64,000 bases of DNA. Source: Streptomyces plumbidurans (GTDB lineage: Bacteria; Actinomycetota; Actinomycetes; Streptomycetales; Streptomycetaceae). Position 1 is the stretch's first letter. Each line of letters begins with the position of its first letter. Positions 54,909 through 62,667 of this stretch are shown here, piece after piece. The position numbers were made by a program, and so were the translations under genes. The stretch is from positions 62,001-126,000 of the forward strand of contig NZ_JAFJSY010000025.1 in NCBI RefSeq assembly GCF_019857225.1. Reading direction: 5' to 3'. Under the pieces are notes generated by a model, which worked only from the letters and a program-made list of their open reading frames with translations, was not told where the DNA came from and did no database searches.

Positions 54909-55726
54909 GCAAGGCGGGCGGTCTGCGGGTCACCACCTCCAAGCTCGGCAGCATCGTCGCCATCGCCGCGAGCGCCGCCGCCGGCGGCGACGCCGTCCTG
55001 GCGGACGTGTCCGGAATCCGCATCACCGCGCGCGTCGCCGCCGGCCTCACCGTGGCCCTGGGCAACAAGCTGCTGATCTCCCGCGTCGGCTCCGTGTACT
55101 ACGTGCACGCCGTCGTCCCGGGCGCTCCCGCCGTCGACCCCACCCCGCCGGCCCAGGACGACAGCGTGATCGCGCCGGACACGGGAGACATCCCGCCGGA
55201 CCCCAAGCCCACCGTGACCACCGGCACCCTGGTCTGCTCGCCCATCACGACGTCGACGTGGCGCGACGGCAAGTGGCGCACCGACATCGGCTCGTCGACG
55301 AACGCGGACACCTTCCAGGGCCGGTACTTCGGCTCCAGCTCCGGCCGCAACAGCGGCTTCGCCTTCTACGGCAGCAAGCCGCACAGCATCTCGGGCGCCA
55401 CGGTCACCAGGGCCACGCTGAAGCTGCGCAGGCTCAGCGCCGGTGACTTCGCCGCGCGCACGCCGACGCTGCGGCTCGTCACCCAGTCCACCCGGCCGGG
55501 CGGCTTCCCGACGCTGAACGAGACAGCGTCCGGTCCGGCCCTCGCCGTGAACGCGTCCACCTCCTCGTTCGCGATCCCCAACAGCTGGGCGCAGGCCATG
55601 GTCGACGGCAGCCGCGGCGGCCTCGCCATCAGCGTCAGCTCGGACAACCCGTACATCCGCCTCGCCGGCAAGGCCTCCTGGTCCGCCGCGTGGACTCTGA
55701 CCATCTCCTGGAGGCGCAGCTCGTGA
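54905..55726 (+). CDS. minor tail protein (tip region)
   Basis: A 273-residue protein: an N-terminal 100 residues with VTTSKLGSIVAIAASAAAGG and GIRITARVAAGLTVALGNKLLISRVGSVYYVHAVV, a Pro-rich linker, then a C-terminal beta-sandwich-like domain (WRDGKWRTDIGSSTNADTFQGRYFG ... WSAAWTLTISWRR). A GTG start overlaps the previous stop. The C-terminal domain may bind carbohydrate. Confidence 0.65.
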   Translation: MSKAGGLRVTTSKLGSIVAIAASAAAGGDAVLADVSGIRITARVAAGLTVALGNKLLISRVGSVYYVHAVVPGAPAVDPTPPAQDDSVIAPDTGDIPPDPKPTVTTGTLVCSPITTSTWRDGKWRTDIGSSTNADTFQGRYFGSSSGRNSGFAFYGSKPHSISGATVTRATLKLRRLSAGDFAARTPTLRLVTQSTRPGGFPTLNETASGPALAVNASTSSFAIPNSWAQAMVDGSRGGLAISVSSDNPYIRLAGKASWSAAWTLTISWRRSS

Positions 55727-56493
55727 GCCAGCAGACCAGCAAGGGAATCGAATACCCGGAGTCGGGCGACAACGTCCGGCTGTGGGAATGGTTCGCGGCC
55801 CTCGCCTCCAGCGCGGACGGCGTCATCCCCGGCTCCGTAGACGAGCAGGTCTTCGAATCGTCCGGCACCTGGGAGAAGCCCGACGGGGCGCTGTGGGTCG
55901 AGGTGCAGGTACAGGGCGGCGGGGGAGGCGCAGGCGGCGCGGCAGGAACCTCCGGATCCGGCTCCGGCAGCTGCGGCTCCGGAGGAGGGGGCGGCGAGTA
56001 CGCGCGCGGCACGTTCGCAGCCGCCGCGCTGTCGGCGACCGTGGCCGTCACCGTCGGAGCGGGCGGCAGCCCCGGCGCAGCCGGCGGCGGCAACGGAGGC
56101 ACCGGGGGAACGTCGTCGTTCGGCAGCCTCATCACCGCCGTCGGTGGCGGCGGCGGCACCGGCGACAACAGCCAGCGCACAGGCGACAACTCGCTCGGCG
56201 GCGCGGACGGCGGCACCGGCGGCACCGGCGGCACCTTCCGGGTGCCCGGCGGAGGCGGCGGCGCCGGCGTCGTCACCGGCGGCTACCCGATCAAGTGCAA
56301 CAACGGCGGCGGCTCCTTCTTCAACTCCGGCGCCCGGCCCACCGGTGTGGCGGCCGGCTCGTCGGCCGGCTTCTCCGGCGGCAAGTACGGCGGCGGAGCG
56401 TCCGGGGCATCCAACGGCCCGACCGGCGGCGCCGCCATCAACGGCGGCACGGGCGGCCCCGGCGTGGTCATCGTCCGCACCTACCAGGCCTGA
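55723..56493 (+). CDS. glycine-rich tail adhesin/fibre
   Basis: A 256-residue protein. The N-terminal 45 residues (SKGIEYPESGDNVRLWEWFAALASSADGVIPG) are a phage tail-fibre start. VFESSGTWEKPDGALWVEVQVQGGGGGAGG then leads into a polyglycine-rich core with many GG-x-GG runs, ending GGPGVVIVRTYQA. This glycine-rich beta-sandwich plan is known from tail-fibre adhesins such as T-even gp38-like tips and is likely the receptor-binding tip. The codon-rich Gly repeats may vary by slippage. Confidence 0.75.
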   Translation: MSQQTSKGIEYPESGDNVRLWEWFAALASSADGVIPGSVDEQVFESSGTWEKPDGALWVEVQVQGGGGGAGGAAGTSGSGSGSCGSGGGGGEYARGTFAAAALSATVAVTVGAGGSPGAAGGGNGGTGGTSSFGSLITAVGGGGGTGDNSQRTGDNSLGGADGGTGGTGGTFRVPGGGGGAGVVTGGYPIKCNNGGGSFFNSGARPTGVAAGSSAGFSGGKYGGGASGASNGPTGGAAINGGTGGPGVVIVRTYQA

Positions 56494-56504
56494 AGGGGCA
56501 CATC

Positions 56505-56915
56505 ATGACGGTCTTCATCTCCGCGGCGGCACGGAGCGCGGCCGCCGACGCGGTCGCCGCCCTCGTCGACGGCGGCGCGGCGGCGGGCACGCTGCAGATC
56601 CGCTCCGGCACGCAGCCGGCCGGGCCCGATTCGACGGCCACCGGCACCCTGCTCGCCGAGCTCACCCTGCACGATGCCGCATTCGGGGCGGCCGCGGCCG
56701 GTGTCGCCACGCTGGCCGGTACGCCGCTGACCGTGACCGCGGTCGCCTCGGGCACTGCCACCTGGTTCCGCGTCCTCGACTCCGACGGCGTGGCCGTGTT
56801 CGACGGAAGCGTAGGCGTCTCCGGCGCAGACCTCCTCGTCAACACGGTCACGGTCAGCACAGGGCTGGACGTCGAGATCAGCGACGGCACGATGACCATG
56901 CCCGCCTCCGGGTGA
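56505..56915 (+). CDS. hypothetical tail-tip protein
   Basis: A 136-residue protein, beta-rich (GTLQIRSGTQPAGPDSTATGTLLAELTLHDAAFGAAAAGVATL; GTATWFRVLDSDGVAVFDGSVGVSG). The pattern is common next to tail fibres. A GGGG site lies just before the ATG. Likely a structural tail-tip or fibre accessory protein. Confidence 0.65.
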   Translation: MTVFISAAARSAAADAVAALVDGGAAAGTLQIRSGTQPAGPDSTATGTLLAELTLHDAAFGAAAAGVATLAGTPLTVTAVASGTATWFRVLDSDGVAVFDGSVGVSGADLLVNTVTVSTGLDVEISDGTMTMPASG

Positions 56916-56921
56916 CGCGCC

Positions 56922-57791
56922 GTGCCGAAGCTCTCCACGATCTACGACGCGTTCGACGGGGATGGCCCCAACACCGGCCTGTGGAACGACAGTGCGGGCG
57001 TCACCCAGGTCTCGGGCGACGGCTACGCCACCGTCCCGCCTAGCGGCACCTACTCCAACTTCCTCGGCTTCACGCCGCCCTCGCGGGACTTCACCGAGGA
57101 CGCCTTCCAGTGGGAGTGGACGTTCCCCTCGGCGGGGGCGAGCGGATCGGAGCAGTACTGCTCCATCGGTGACGGCACCACCGGCGAGAAGGTCGATTAC
57201 GGCCGCTGGTCCGGGGGTCTGGGCTACTTCCTCGGCGCCACCAGCGAGTTCGCCGGTTTCGACGACACCAGCTGCCGGTTCATGCGCATCAGGACGACCA
57301 GCAGCCAGATGTTCTTCGAGACAAGCCCCGACGGTGTGACCTGGGTCAACCCGTTCACCACCGGCGTGCAGGCCCTGCCCGCCTGGGACCTGTCCAGCGT
57401 GCAGGTCCACTTCATCAACGGGTTCTTCTCCGGCTCCGGCGGCGGCGACATGCGCGTCCAGAGCGTCGGCGTCGCATCCACCACCATCTCGGGCAGCCTC
57501 GCCGGGCAGTACGGCGGCATCGCTACCGACCTCGAGGCATCCCTGTCCTCGCCCGGCCAGGTCTCCGGAGACCTCGGGCCGGCCCGGCTGTCCGCGGCCG
57601 GACGCCTCGTCAGCCGCACCACCCTGGCCGGCGTCTTCGGCGGGATCAGCTTCGACGCCGCGGGCTCGTTCGAGTCGAGCGCCGAGGACGTCACCGTGTC
57701 CGCCGGACCCCCGCGCGTCGCCAGCCTCGGCGCCGGCGCCCCCGTCCTCAGCCCGGGTGCGGCGGGCCCCGTCGTCGAGAGGAACGCCTGA
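56922..57791 (+). CDS. lectin-like (LamG/ConA-type) tail protein
   Basis: A 289-residue protein: the N-terminal 190 residues (YDAFDGDGPNTGLWNDSAGVTQVSGDGYATVPPS; WEWTFPSAGASGSEQYCSIG; MRIRTTSSQMFFETSPDGVTWV) look like a concanavalin/LamG jelly roll, probably sugar-binding. The C-terminal part is Ser/Ala/Gly-rich with short repeats. It is in the fibre cluster and may recognise the host surface. Confidence 0.68.
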   Translation: MPKLSTIYDAFDGDGPNTGLWNDSAGVTQVSGDGYATVPPSGTYSNFLGFTPPSRDFTEDAFQWEWTFPSAGASGSEQYCSIGDGTTGEKVDYGRWSGGLGYFLGATSEFAGFDDTSCRFMRIRTTSSQMFFETSPDGVTWVNPFTTGVQALPAWDLSSVQVHFINGFFSGSGGGDMRVQSVGVASTTISGSLAGQYGGIATDLEASLSSPGQVSGDLGPARLSAAGRLVSRTTLAGVFGGISFDAAGSFESSAEDVTVSAGPPRVASLGAGAPVLSPGAAGPVVERNA

Positions 57792-57793
57792 GC

Positions 57794-58156
57794 ATGGCTG
57801 CCGAGATCTACCACACGGCCACCGAGTACGTGAGCCACGCGCTCACCTTCACCCGCGGCGGCCCCACCCAGGTCACCTCGGTCGGCGTGCACTACGCCAC
57901 CGACCCGGACACCGTCCCGGCCGTCGCCGACTTCACGCCCGCCCAGCTCATCGACGGCGTCACCAACCCCACCGACCCGCTCGCCCAGGCCGGTGTCGTC
58001 GACGTCGTCGCCCTCATCGGCCCGGAGGTCGGCGCCGACCTGGCGCTCACCGCCGGCACCTACACCTGCTGGGTCCTCATCGAGACCCAGGCCGTCGGCG
58101 ACCTGCCCGGCGAGCAGATCATCCGCAAGACCCCCGACACCCTCGTCGTCCTGTAG
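57794..58156 (+). CDS. hypothetical tail-region protein
   Basis: A 120-residue beta-rich protein (YVSHALTFTRGGPTQVTSVGVHYATDPDTVP; GADLALTAGTYTCWVLIETQ) starting two bases after the lectin-like gene. It resembles small accessory proteins of tail tips and could be a beta-sandwich cap. No motif-based function. Confidence 0.62.
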   Translation: MAAEIYHTATEYVSHALTFTRGGPTQVTSVGVHYATDPDTVPAVADFTPAQLIDGVTNPTDPLAQAGVVDVVALIGPEVGADLALTAGTYTCWVLIETQAVGDLPGEQIIRKTPDTLVVL

Positions 58157-58165
58157 GAGGCCCAC

Positions 58166-58948
58166 ATGCCCATCACGTTCCGCGGCGGCCGACTGCCCGA
58201 CGATCCCGGGCAGCCGCACCTCAGGCTGTCGCGCCTCATCACCTCCGAGCTGCCCGCGCCGCCACCGTCCGCGGACTGGCTCACACCGGTCCCGGCCGGC
58301 GCCTGGGGCATGCTCGGAAACGACATCGTCGGCGACTGCACCATCGCCGGCATCGCGCACAAGCGGATCGGCGACGCCTACGTCAACCAGGGCACACGCC
58401 TCGACATCTCGACGGCCGACTGCCTGAAGTACTACGGCCACTTCGGCTACCGGCTCGGCGACGAGAGCACCGACCGGGGCGCCGTCTGCCAGGACGTGCT
58501 CGCCTACTGGCACCGGCACGGCTTCCTCGGCGAGAAGAACCTCGCCTACGCCCGCGTGAACATCGACGACCACGACGAGATCAGGCAGGCGATCGCCCTG
58601 TTCGGCCAGATCTACGTCGGCGTCACCATCACCCAGGCCGCCCAGGACCAGTTCAACGGCGACGAGGTCTGGGACGTCGTCCGCCGCTCCCCGAACCTCG
58701 GCGGCCACTGCATCACCCTCGGCGCCTACGACGAGCACGGCCTGGACGCCGTCACCTGGGGGCGCGTCCAGCGGCTGACCTGGCGCTGGTGGGACGTCTA
58801 CGGCGACGAAGCCTGGGTCGTGTTCAACCCGGGCGACTTCGTCGACCCGAAGACCGGCCGCGACCGCGCAGGCCTCGACACCGAGGCCCTGCACGGCGAC
58901 TACAACGCCCTCACCGGCCGCTCCCTCGCCCGCCGCGAGCGCGCGTGA
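58166..58948 (+). CDS. papain-like cysteine peptidase-type protein in the tail-lysis region
   Basis: A 260-residue protein with the papain-fold features GNDIVGDCTIAGIAHKRIGDAYVN (Cys), then LGGHCITLGAYDEHGLDAV (His) and WRWWDVYGDEAWVVFN (a D/N position). The Cys-x-x-A and G-G-H-x-x-x-(L/V) spacing fits C1/C39-type peptidases. Proteins like this near phage tail tips may process tail proteins or digest surface protein during entry. An AGGAGG site precedes the ATG. Activity is inferred from motif positions only. Confidence 0.65.
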   Translation: MPITFRGGRLPDDPGQPHLRLSRLITSELPAPPPSADWLTPVPAGAWGMLGNDIVGDCTIAGIAHKRIGDAYVNQGTRLDISTADCLKYYGHFGYRLGDESTDRGAVCQDVLAYWHRHGFLGEKNLAYARVNIDDHDEIRQAIALFGQIYVGVTITQAAQDQFNGDEVWDVVRRSPNLGGHCITLGAYDEHGLDAVTWGRVQRLTWRWWDVYGDEAWVVFNPGDFVDPKTGRDRAGLDTEALHGDYNALTGRSLARRERA

Positions 58949-59142
58949 TGGCCCGCCACGACCCGACCGAGCTCGCCAAGGCGGCGTACGCCGCGTACGG
59001 CGGCGCGACCGGCGGCAAGAACCACCGCGGCGAGCCCATGCCCATGTGGGACAAGCTCGGCGCCACCATCCAGACCGCGTGGGAGGTCGCTGCGGAGGCG
59101 GTCGCCCGCGAGGTCCTCGGCCTGAACAAGCCCGGGAGGTGA
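58948..59142 (+). CDS. small hypothetical protein before endolysin
   Basis: A 64-residue basic/helical protein (DPTELAKAAYAAYGGATGGKNHRGEPMPMWDKLG; IQTAWEVAAEAVAREVLGLNK), TGATG-coupled to the peptidase-like gene. Small proteins of this type are often found directly before endolysin genes in Streptomyces phages. No known function. Confidence 0.65.
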   Translation: MARHDPTELAKAAYAAYGGATGGKNHRGEPMPMWDKLGATIQTAWEVAAEAVAREVLGLNKPGR

Positions 59143-59146
59143 CCAG

Positions 59147-60028
59147 GTGAGCGTTCAGGGCATCGACGTCGCCTCGTACCAGACGGCAACATTCGACACC
59201 GACGGCCTCGACTTCGTTTTCATCAAGGCGACCGAGGGCACGTCGTACGTCAACCCGAAGCAGGAAGAGCAGGCCGCGCACGGGCGCGCCGCGGGCCTCG
59301 TCGTCGGCTTCTACGGCTTCCTGCACCCCGGCAACGTCCAGGCGCAAGCGCAGTACTTCGTCGAGAAGTGCGCGAGCCAGCCGGGCGACGTCCTCGCCTG
59401 CGACTGGGAGCCCACCAGCACGGGCACCGCCTCGAACGCCGACAAGGACGCCTTCATCAAGGCCGTCAAGGCGCTGCGCCCGGACCATCGCGTGCTCCTC
59501 TACTGCGACCTGGAGCGGTGGAAGAACGTCGACAAGACGTCGTACGCGGGCGACGGACTGTGGATCGCCGACCCCAACCACTCCGCAGGCCACCCGTCGA
59601 TCAAGGCGCCATGGCTGTTCCACCAGTACGGCATCCGAGGCACGGACCGCGACCTCGGCAACTTCACCAGCCGTGCCGCGCTCGCCGCGTGGGCGGCCGG
59701 CAGCAAGGAGGACGACATGCCGCTGACCAAGGCGGACGTCAAGACGCTGGCCACGACGGACGACGTCTTCAAGGCGCCGGCCGACGCAGCCGACTACCCC
59801 ACCAACAAGTACTGGACCCTGGCGACGCACGTCGAGGACCAGACGCAGCGCATTCGGGCCACGCAGAAGACCGTCAACGCCATGGCGGCGACGATCCAGA
59901 CCCTCGCCGGGATGGTCGGCTCCGGCGTGGACACGGCGGCCGTGGTCGCGGCCGTGCAGAGCGCCATCGCGGAAGCCGTGGTGCACGTCGACGTCGACGT
60001 GACCGGCCCGAAGACGCAGGAGGGCTGA
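59147..60028 (+). CDS. endolysin: GH25 muramidase with C-terminal region
   Basis: A 293-residue protein. The first 185 residues are a GH25 lysozyme: GIDVASYQTATFDTDGLDFVFIKATEG, GFYGFLHPGNVQAQAQYFVEKC, LACDWEPTST (with the catalytic Asp/Glu), and APWLFHQYGIRGTDRDLGNF. The C-terminal 100 residues are a linker and a helical region with no clear wall-binding repeats, perhaps an oligomerisation domain. It cleaves peptidoglycan in host lysis, needing a holin for exit because there is no signal peptide. GTG start with a GGAGG site. Confidence 0.92.
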   Translation: MSVQGIDVASYQTATFDTDGLDFVFIKATEGTSYVNPKQEEQAAHGRAAGLVVGFYGFLHPGNVQAQAQYFVEKCASQPGDVLACDWEPTSTGTASNADKDAFIKAVKALRPDHRVLLYCDLERWKNVDKTSYAGDGLWIADPNHSAGHPSIKAPWLFHQYGIRGTDRDLGNFTSRAALAAWAAGSKEDDMPLTKADVKTLATTDDVFKAPADAADYPTNKYWTLATHVEDQTQRIRATQKTVNAMAATIQTLAGMVGSGVDTAAVVAAVQSAIAEAVVHVDVDVTGPKTQEG

Positions 60029-60031
60029 CCC

Positions 60032-60217
60032 ATGCAGCTGTCGAAGTACTGGAAGGCCGTCGTCGCGGCAGTGGTGGCCGCGGCCGGCACGCTGGGCACC
60101 GCGGCAGAGGACGGGAAGATCACCGGCGCTGAGGGTGTTGCCATTGGTGCGACGGCGCTCGCCGCGCTCGTGGCCACCTGGCGCGTGCCGAACAAGGAGC
60201 CGAAGGATTCGGCATGA
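60032..60217 (+). CDS. holin-like membrane protein
   Basis: A 61-residue protein with two hydrophobic segments (YWKAVVAAVVAAAGTLGTAA and GVAIGATALAALVATW) joined by a polar GKIT loop and basic ends: a small class II-like holin typical of actinophages (short N-terminus, paired helices). It lies 3 bases after the endolysin and overlaps the next gene by 4. Confidence 0.8.
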   Translation: MQLSKYWKAVVAAVVAAAGTLGTAAEDGKITGAEGVAIGATALAALVATWRVPNKEPKDSA

Positions 60218-60531
60218 CGGCGGCCCCGGACCCGACGACGAACGTCGCTGTTGAGCTTGCTCAGCTACGAGGGGAGATCAACACGGGTCTGGAGGCAATC
60301 AAGGGCACCCTCGGCATCCTCGTCGAGCGCACCTCGCGCACCGACGCCGACGTCCGCCAGCTCCGCACCGACATGGAAACCGAACTCCAGAAGCTCCGCG
60401 ACGACGAACTGAGGACGCTGAAGGCGGAGGTCGAGGCCCTGAAGCAGGGCCGCTGGCCGCTCACGCAGATCGGCGCCCTGACGGCCGTGGCTGCTGTGGT
60501 GGCCGCGATCATCGCCCTGTTCCTCCACTGA
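60214..60531 (+). CDS. second holin-like / coiled-coil membrane protein
   Basis: A 105-residue protein with a long coiled coil (VELAQLRGEINTGLEAIKGTLGILVERTSRTDADVRQLRTDMETELQKLRDDELRTLKAEVEAL) and a single C-terminal membrane helix (IGALTAVAAVVAAIIALFLH). This shape is seen in holin-associated or antiholin proteins after actinophage endolysins. It probably acts in lysis timing with the smaller holin. Confidence 0.72.
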   Translation: MTAAPDPTTNVAVELAQLRGEINTGLEAIKGTLGILVERTSRTDADVRQLRTDMETELQKLRDDELRTLKAEVEALKQGRWPLTQIGALTAVAAVVAAIIALFLH

Positions 60532-60569
60532 TCCGCGACGGCCCTCTACTGATCCCGACAGACGTCTAC

Positions 60570-60603
60570 AGACCCCCGCCGCCATCCGCGGCGGGGGTCT
60601 TTC
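60570..60603 (+). terminator. strong Rho-independent terminator
   Basis: AGACCCCCGCCGC (60570-60582) pairs perfectly with GCGGCGGGGGTCT (60588-60600) around a five-base loop, followed by TT and C. This ends the late operon. It is the strongest conventional terminator in the window and marks the end of the structural-lysis module. Confidence 0.85.
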
Positions 60604-60636
60604 GGCATGCCCGGAGCAGACACGTCCATTGGTCAC

Positions 60637-60666
60637 TTGCGTACAAATTCGAACACGCGCTCTAAT
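60637..60666 (+). promoter_or_regulatory. promoter for the LexA-like gene, likely leaderless
   Basis: TTGCGT (60637-60642) and TCTAAT (60661-60666) lie 18 bases apart. The start codon at 60673 begins seven bases after the -10 hexamer, predicting a leaderless message, as at 5337. A TTCGAA palindrome (60648-60653) lies in the spacer and could be an operator. Confidence 0.45.
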
Positions 60667-60672
60667 CCGGAT

Positions 60673-60897
60673 ATGGCCAATCACAGGGTGGACTACCTCA
60701 CCTGCACCCAGGAGCGCATCCTGCGCATCATCCGCGAGTCCATCACCGACCGCGGTGAAGCGCCGACGGTGAAGGAGCTCGGCGACGAGCTGGGCATGCG
60801 CAGCACAGCCTCCGTGCACTGGCATCTCGGCCGCATCGAGGCCCTCGGCTACATCGCCCGCGAGCGCCGTACGGCGCGGGGGATCCGTCTTACCTGA
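60673..60897 (+). CDS. LexA-like winged-helix protein without protease domain
   Basis: A 74-residue protein that matches only the DNA-binding half of LexA: LTCTQERILRIIRESITDRGEAPTVKELGDELGMRSTASVHWHLGRIEALGYIARERRTARGIRL. There is no S24 cleavage or serine-lysine domain, so it cannot be self-cleaved like LexA. It may compete with host LexA at SOS boxes or act as a small repressor. Its promoter-like pair and very short leader suggest a leaderless, tightly controlled gene. It lies just after the main terminator. Confidence 0.8.
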   Translation: MANHRVDYLTCTQERILRIIRESITDRGEAPTVKELGDELGMRSTASVHWHLGRIEALGYIARERRTARGIRLT

Positions 60898-60907
60898 GCG
60901 GGCCGTC

Positions 60908-61732
60908 TCACGCGGGCCGGCGGCCGGTCGCGAGAAGGTGCGAGCTCGCCGCGAGGAGCTCCGGATACGGTTCGGCCATGCGGGCCGCGGTCAGCGCGGA
61001 CTCGAAGAGGGGCGTGCCGGAGAAGTCGCTGCCCGTGTTCCGCTCGGCGGCCGCGAGCATGGACCAGGCCGGGCCTTCGATGCCGAGGACATCGGCGTCG
61101 TCGAAGCCGGCCGCGGCCACCTCGTCGCGCAGCTGCTGGCCGCTGTGGAAGTAGGCGGCGGTGAAGGCCTTCTTCCCGTCGTGGATCTGCGAGGCCAGGA
61201 TGCCTTCGATGCTGCGCTGCAGCGCCTCCTTGTGCAGGTGGGCGAAGGCGGCGTGCTCGAACAGGCTGGAGTAGCGGTTGATGCCTGCGGCGGCCAGGAC
61301 GCCGCCCGGCTTGAGGACACGGTAGGCCTCCGCCAGGGCCTGCTCCCGGTCGGTGCGCTCGAGCAGGTGGTACAGCGGCCCCAGGAGCAGGACCACGTCG
61401 AAGGAGGCGTCGGCGGCAGTGAGCCGGCGCGCGTCGCCGAGCTCGGCGGTTGCGCCGGTCTGCTTGGCCTGATCGATGTGCCGGGGGATCGGGTCGACGA
61501 CGTGCACGCTGTAGCCGTCGGCGGTGAGCCACCGGGCGTGGGCGCCGGGTCCTCCGCCGACGTCGAGGATCCGTGCGGGCGCCGGCGGGAGGTGGCGTCG
61601 CAGCAGTTCTTGGGTGCGTACCATCTCCAGGCGGCCGTCGGCCGTTGTCGACAGCCGGTCGCCCTCGTCGATGGTCTCGGAGTAGAACTTCACGATCTCC
61701 GGCGCTAGCTCAGGACTCGTCATGCGAGGCAT
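60908..61732 (-). CDS. class I SAM-dependent methyltransferase
   Basis: A 274-residue methyltransferase: ARILDVGGGPGAHARWLTADGYSVHVVDPIP is the SAM-binding motif I region, ELGDARRLTAADASFDVVLLLGPLYHL is motif II/III, and AYRVLKPGGVLAAAGIN follows. The SAM part is closest to small-molecule methyltransferases (UbiE/type 11), not DNA methylases (no DPPY or PC motif). Starts at 61732 or 61723. It is divergent from the GntR regulator and separated by a candidate operator, so the two probably form a regulated pair. Substrate unknown; may be chromosomal. Confidence 0.85.
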   Translation of the reverse strand: MPRMTSPELAPEIVKFYSETIDEGDRLSTTADGRLEMVRTQELLRRHLPPAPARILDVGGGPGAHARWLTADGYSVHVVDPIPRHIDQAKQTGATAELGDARRLTAADASFDVVLLLGPLYHLLERTDREQALAEAYRVLKPGGVLAAAGINRYSSLFEHAAFAHLHKEALQRSIEGILASQIHDGKKAFTAAYFHSGQQLRDEVAAAGFDDADVLGIEGPAWSMLAAAERNTGSDFSGTPLFESALTAARMAEPYPELLAASSHLLATGRRPA

Positions 61733-61748
61733 TCTGGGGGCTCACCGG

Positions 61749-61760
61749 TGGACCAGTCCA
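61749..61760. promoter_or_regulatory. candidate GntR operator
   Basis: The 12-base near-palindrome TGGACCAGTCCA lies between the methyltransferase and GntR starts. A closely related TGGACCGGTCCA occurs at 62521-62532 just after the GntR gene. Paired palindromes at both sides of a GntR gene are typical of autoregulation. Confidence 0.5.
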
Positions 61761-61772
61761 GTGATCGGAACC

Positions 61773-62498
61773 ATGCCCATGCCCCTGCTGAAGTACGAGC
61801 AGATCGCAGACGACCTGCGTACGCGGATCGCCAACGGCGAGTTCGGCCCTGGTGAACTGCTGCCGTCCGGTCGCGACCTTGCCGAGCAGTGGCACGTGTC
61901 CAGGGCGACGGTCGTCAAGGCCTACGACGTGCTGCGCAACGATGGCCTGGTCGTGGCACGCCAGGGCGCCGGGTTCACCGTCGTCGAGACCCCGATCGCG
62001 CGCCCGGCAGGCGGCCGGCGCGCGGACGCCCCGCGCGTGTCCGGCGCCGCGCCCTTCAGGCGGCTGGGCACACCTGACCGGGTGGTGCCTGAGCAGGAGG
62101 TCGGCGACCTGCTCGGCCTGAAGGCCGGTGAGACCGCGCTGCGCCGGGTTCGGCTGGTCCTGCTGGATGACGGGACACCGGCGACGCTGGTGACCGCCTG
62201 GTTCCCTCCGGGCATCGCGGACGCCGCGCCGCGGCTGTCGATGACCGGCCCGATCGCCGAGGGGACGACGCACTACGTGCGGCGGCAAACCGGTCGTTCG
62301 CCCTTCGAGGGTGTCGACGTCAAGACGGTGCGCCTGGCTACCTCCGATGAGGCCGAGCTGCTCGGCGTCGAGCAGCCGGTAGCGGTCGCGGTTGTGGTCC
62401 ATGTGGCGTACGACCAGGAGCGACGGCCCCTGGTGTGCGAGGTGGGCGTCACGGCTTCCCACGTCTTCGAGGAGACCGAGCGCTACCCGATGAGGTAA
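61773..62498 (+). CDS. GntR-family (HutC-type) transcription regulator
   Basis: A 241-residue regulator. The N-terminal winged helix is LLKYEQIADDLRTRIANGEFGPGELLPSGRDLAEQWHVSRATVVKAYDVLRNDGLVVARQGAGFTV. The C-terminal UTRA-like effector domain follows (LLGLKAGETALRRVRLVLLDDGTPATLVTAWFPPG). A small ligand probably releases it from DNA. The start at 61773 (alternative 61779) fits the operator just upstream. It is divergent from the methyltransferase. Confidence 0.9.
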   Translation: MPMPLLKYEQIADDLRTRIANGEFGPGELLPSGRDLAEQWHVSRATVVKAYDVLRNDGLVVARQGAGFTVVETPIARPAGGRRADAPRVSGAAPFRRLGTPDRVVPEQEVGDLLGLKAGETALRRVRLVLLDDGTPATLVTAWFPPGIADAAPRLSMTGPIAEGTTHYVRRQTGRSPFEGVDVKTVRLATSDEAELLGVEQPVAVAVVVHVAYDQERRPLVCEVGVTASHVFEETERYPMR

Positions 62499-62515
62499 CG
62501 AGGCACACGAATAGC

Positions 62516-62544
62516 TTGACTGGACCGGTCCACCGGTCCAGTCT
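62516..62544 (+). promoter_or_regulatory. promoter with embedded GntR operator
   Basis: TTGACT (62516-62521) and CAGTCT (62539-62544) are 17 bases apart, and the spacer is almost filled by TGGACCGGTCCA and an ACCGGTCCAGT half-site. This matches the motif between the methyltransferase and GntR genes. It would drive the gene at 62668 under control of the same GntR protein. Confidence 0.5.
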
Positions 62545-62667
62545 CTTTCGTGTGCCGCGCTGGCACCCCGTGAACAGGGGCGCACTGTGCGTGGCTCCAG
62601 GCATCACGAAGCCCGGCGACCGCTGACACGGCCCCGGGCGTGGCCAACGCTGCTGAGGAGCGCCGAC

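Larger units (their letters stand above)
2102..60606 (+). mobile_element. siphovirus-type prophage with serine integrase
   Basis: A continuous phage genome: integrase and immunity switch at the left, an early operon, a transfer-like module, then HNH, terminase, portal, protease, capsid, connector, tail, tape measure, tip, fibre, endolysin and holin genes in canonical order. A strong terminator lies at 60570-60603. No structural gene looks broken, so the element may be inducible. The right limit is uncertain: genes from 60673 to beyond the window could still belong to it. The left limit is set by the host gene at 2101. Confidence 0.85.

Noticed and set aside
57224..59986. A 920-codon leftward frame opposite the tail-tip and endolysin genes
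   Set aside because: It lies opposite well-supported fibre, peptidase and GH25 genes and has no motif or ribosome site; long antisense frames are expected in GC-rich DNA.
60908..61732. DNA methyltransferase of a restriction-modification system
   Set aside because: The motifs are those of small-molecule methyltransferases, with no DPPY or PC catalytic motif, and no restriction gene lies nearby.
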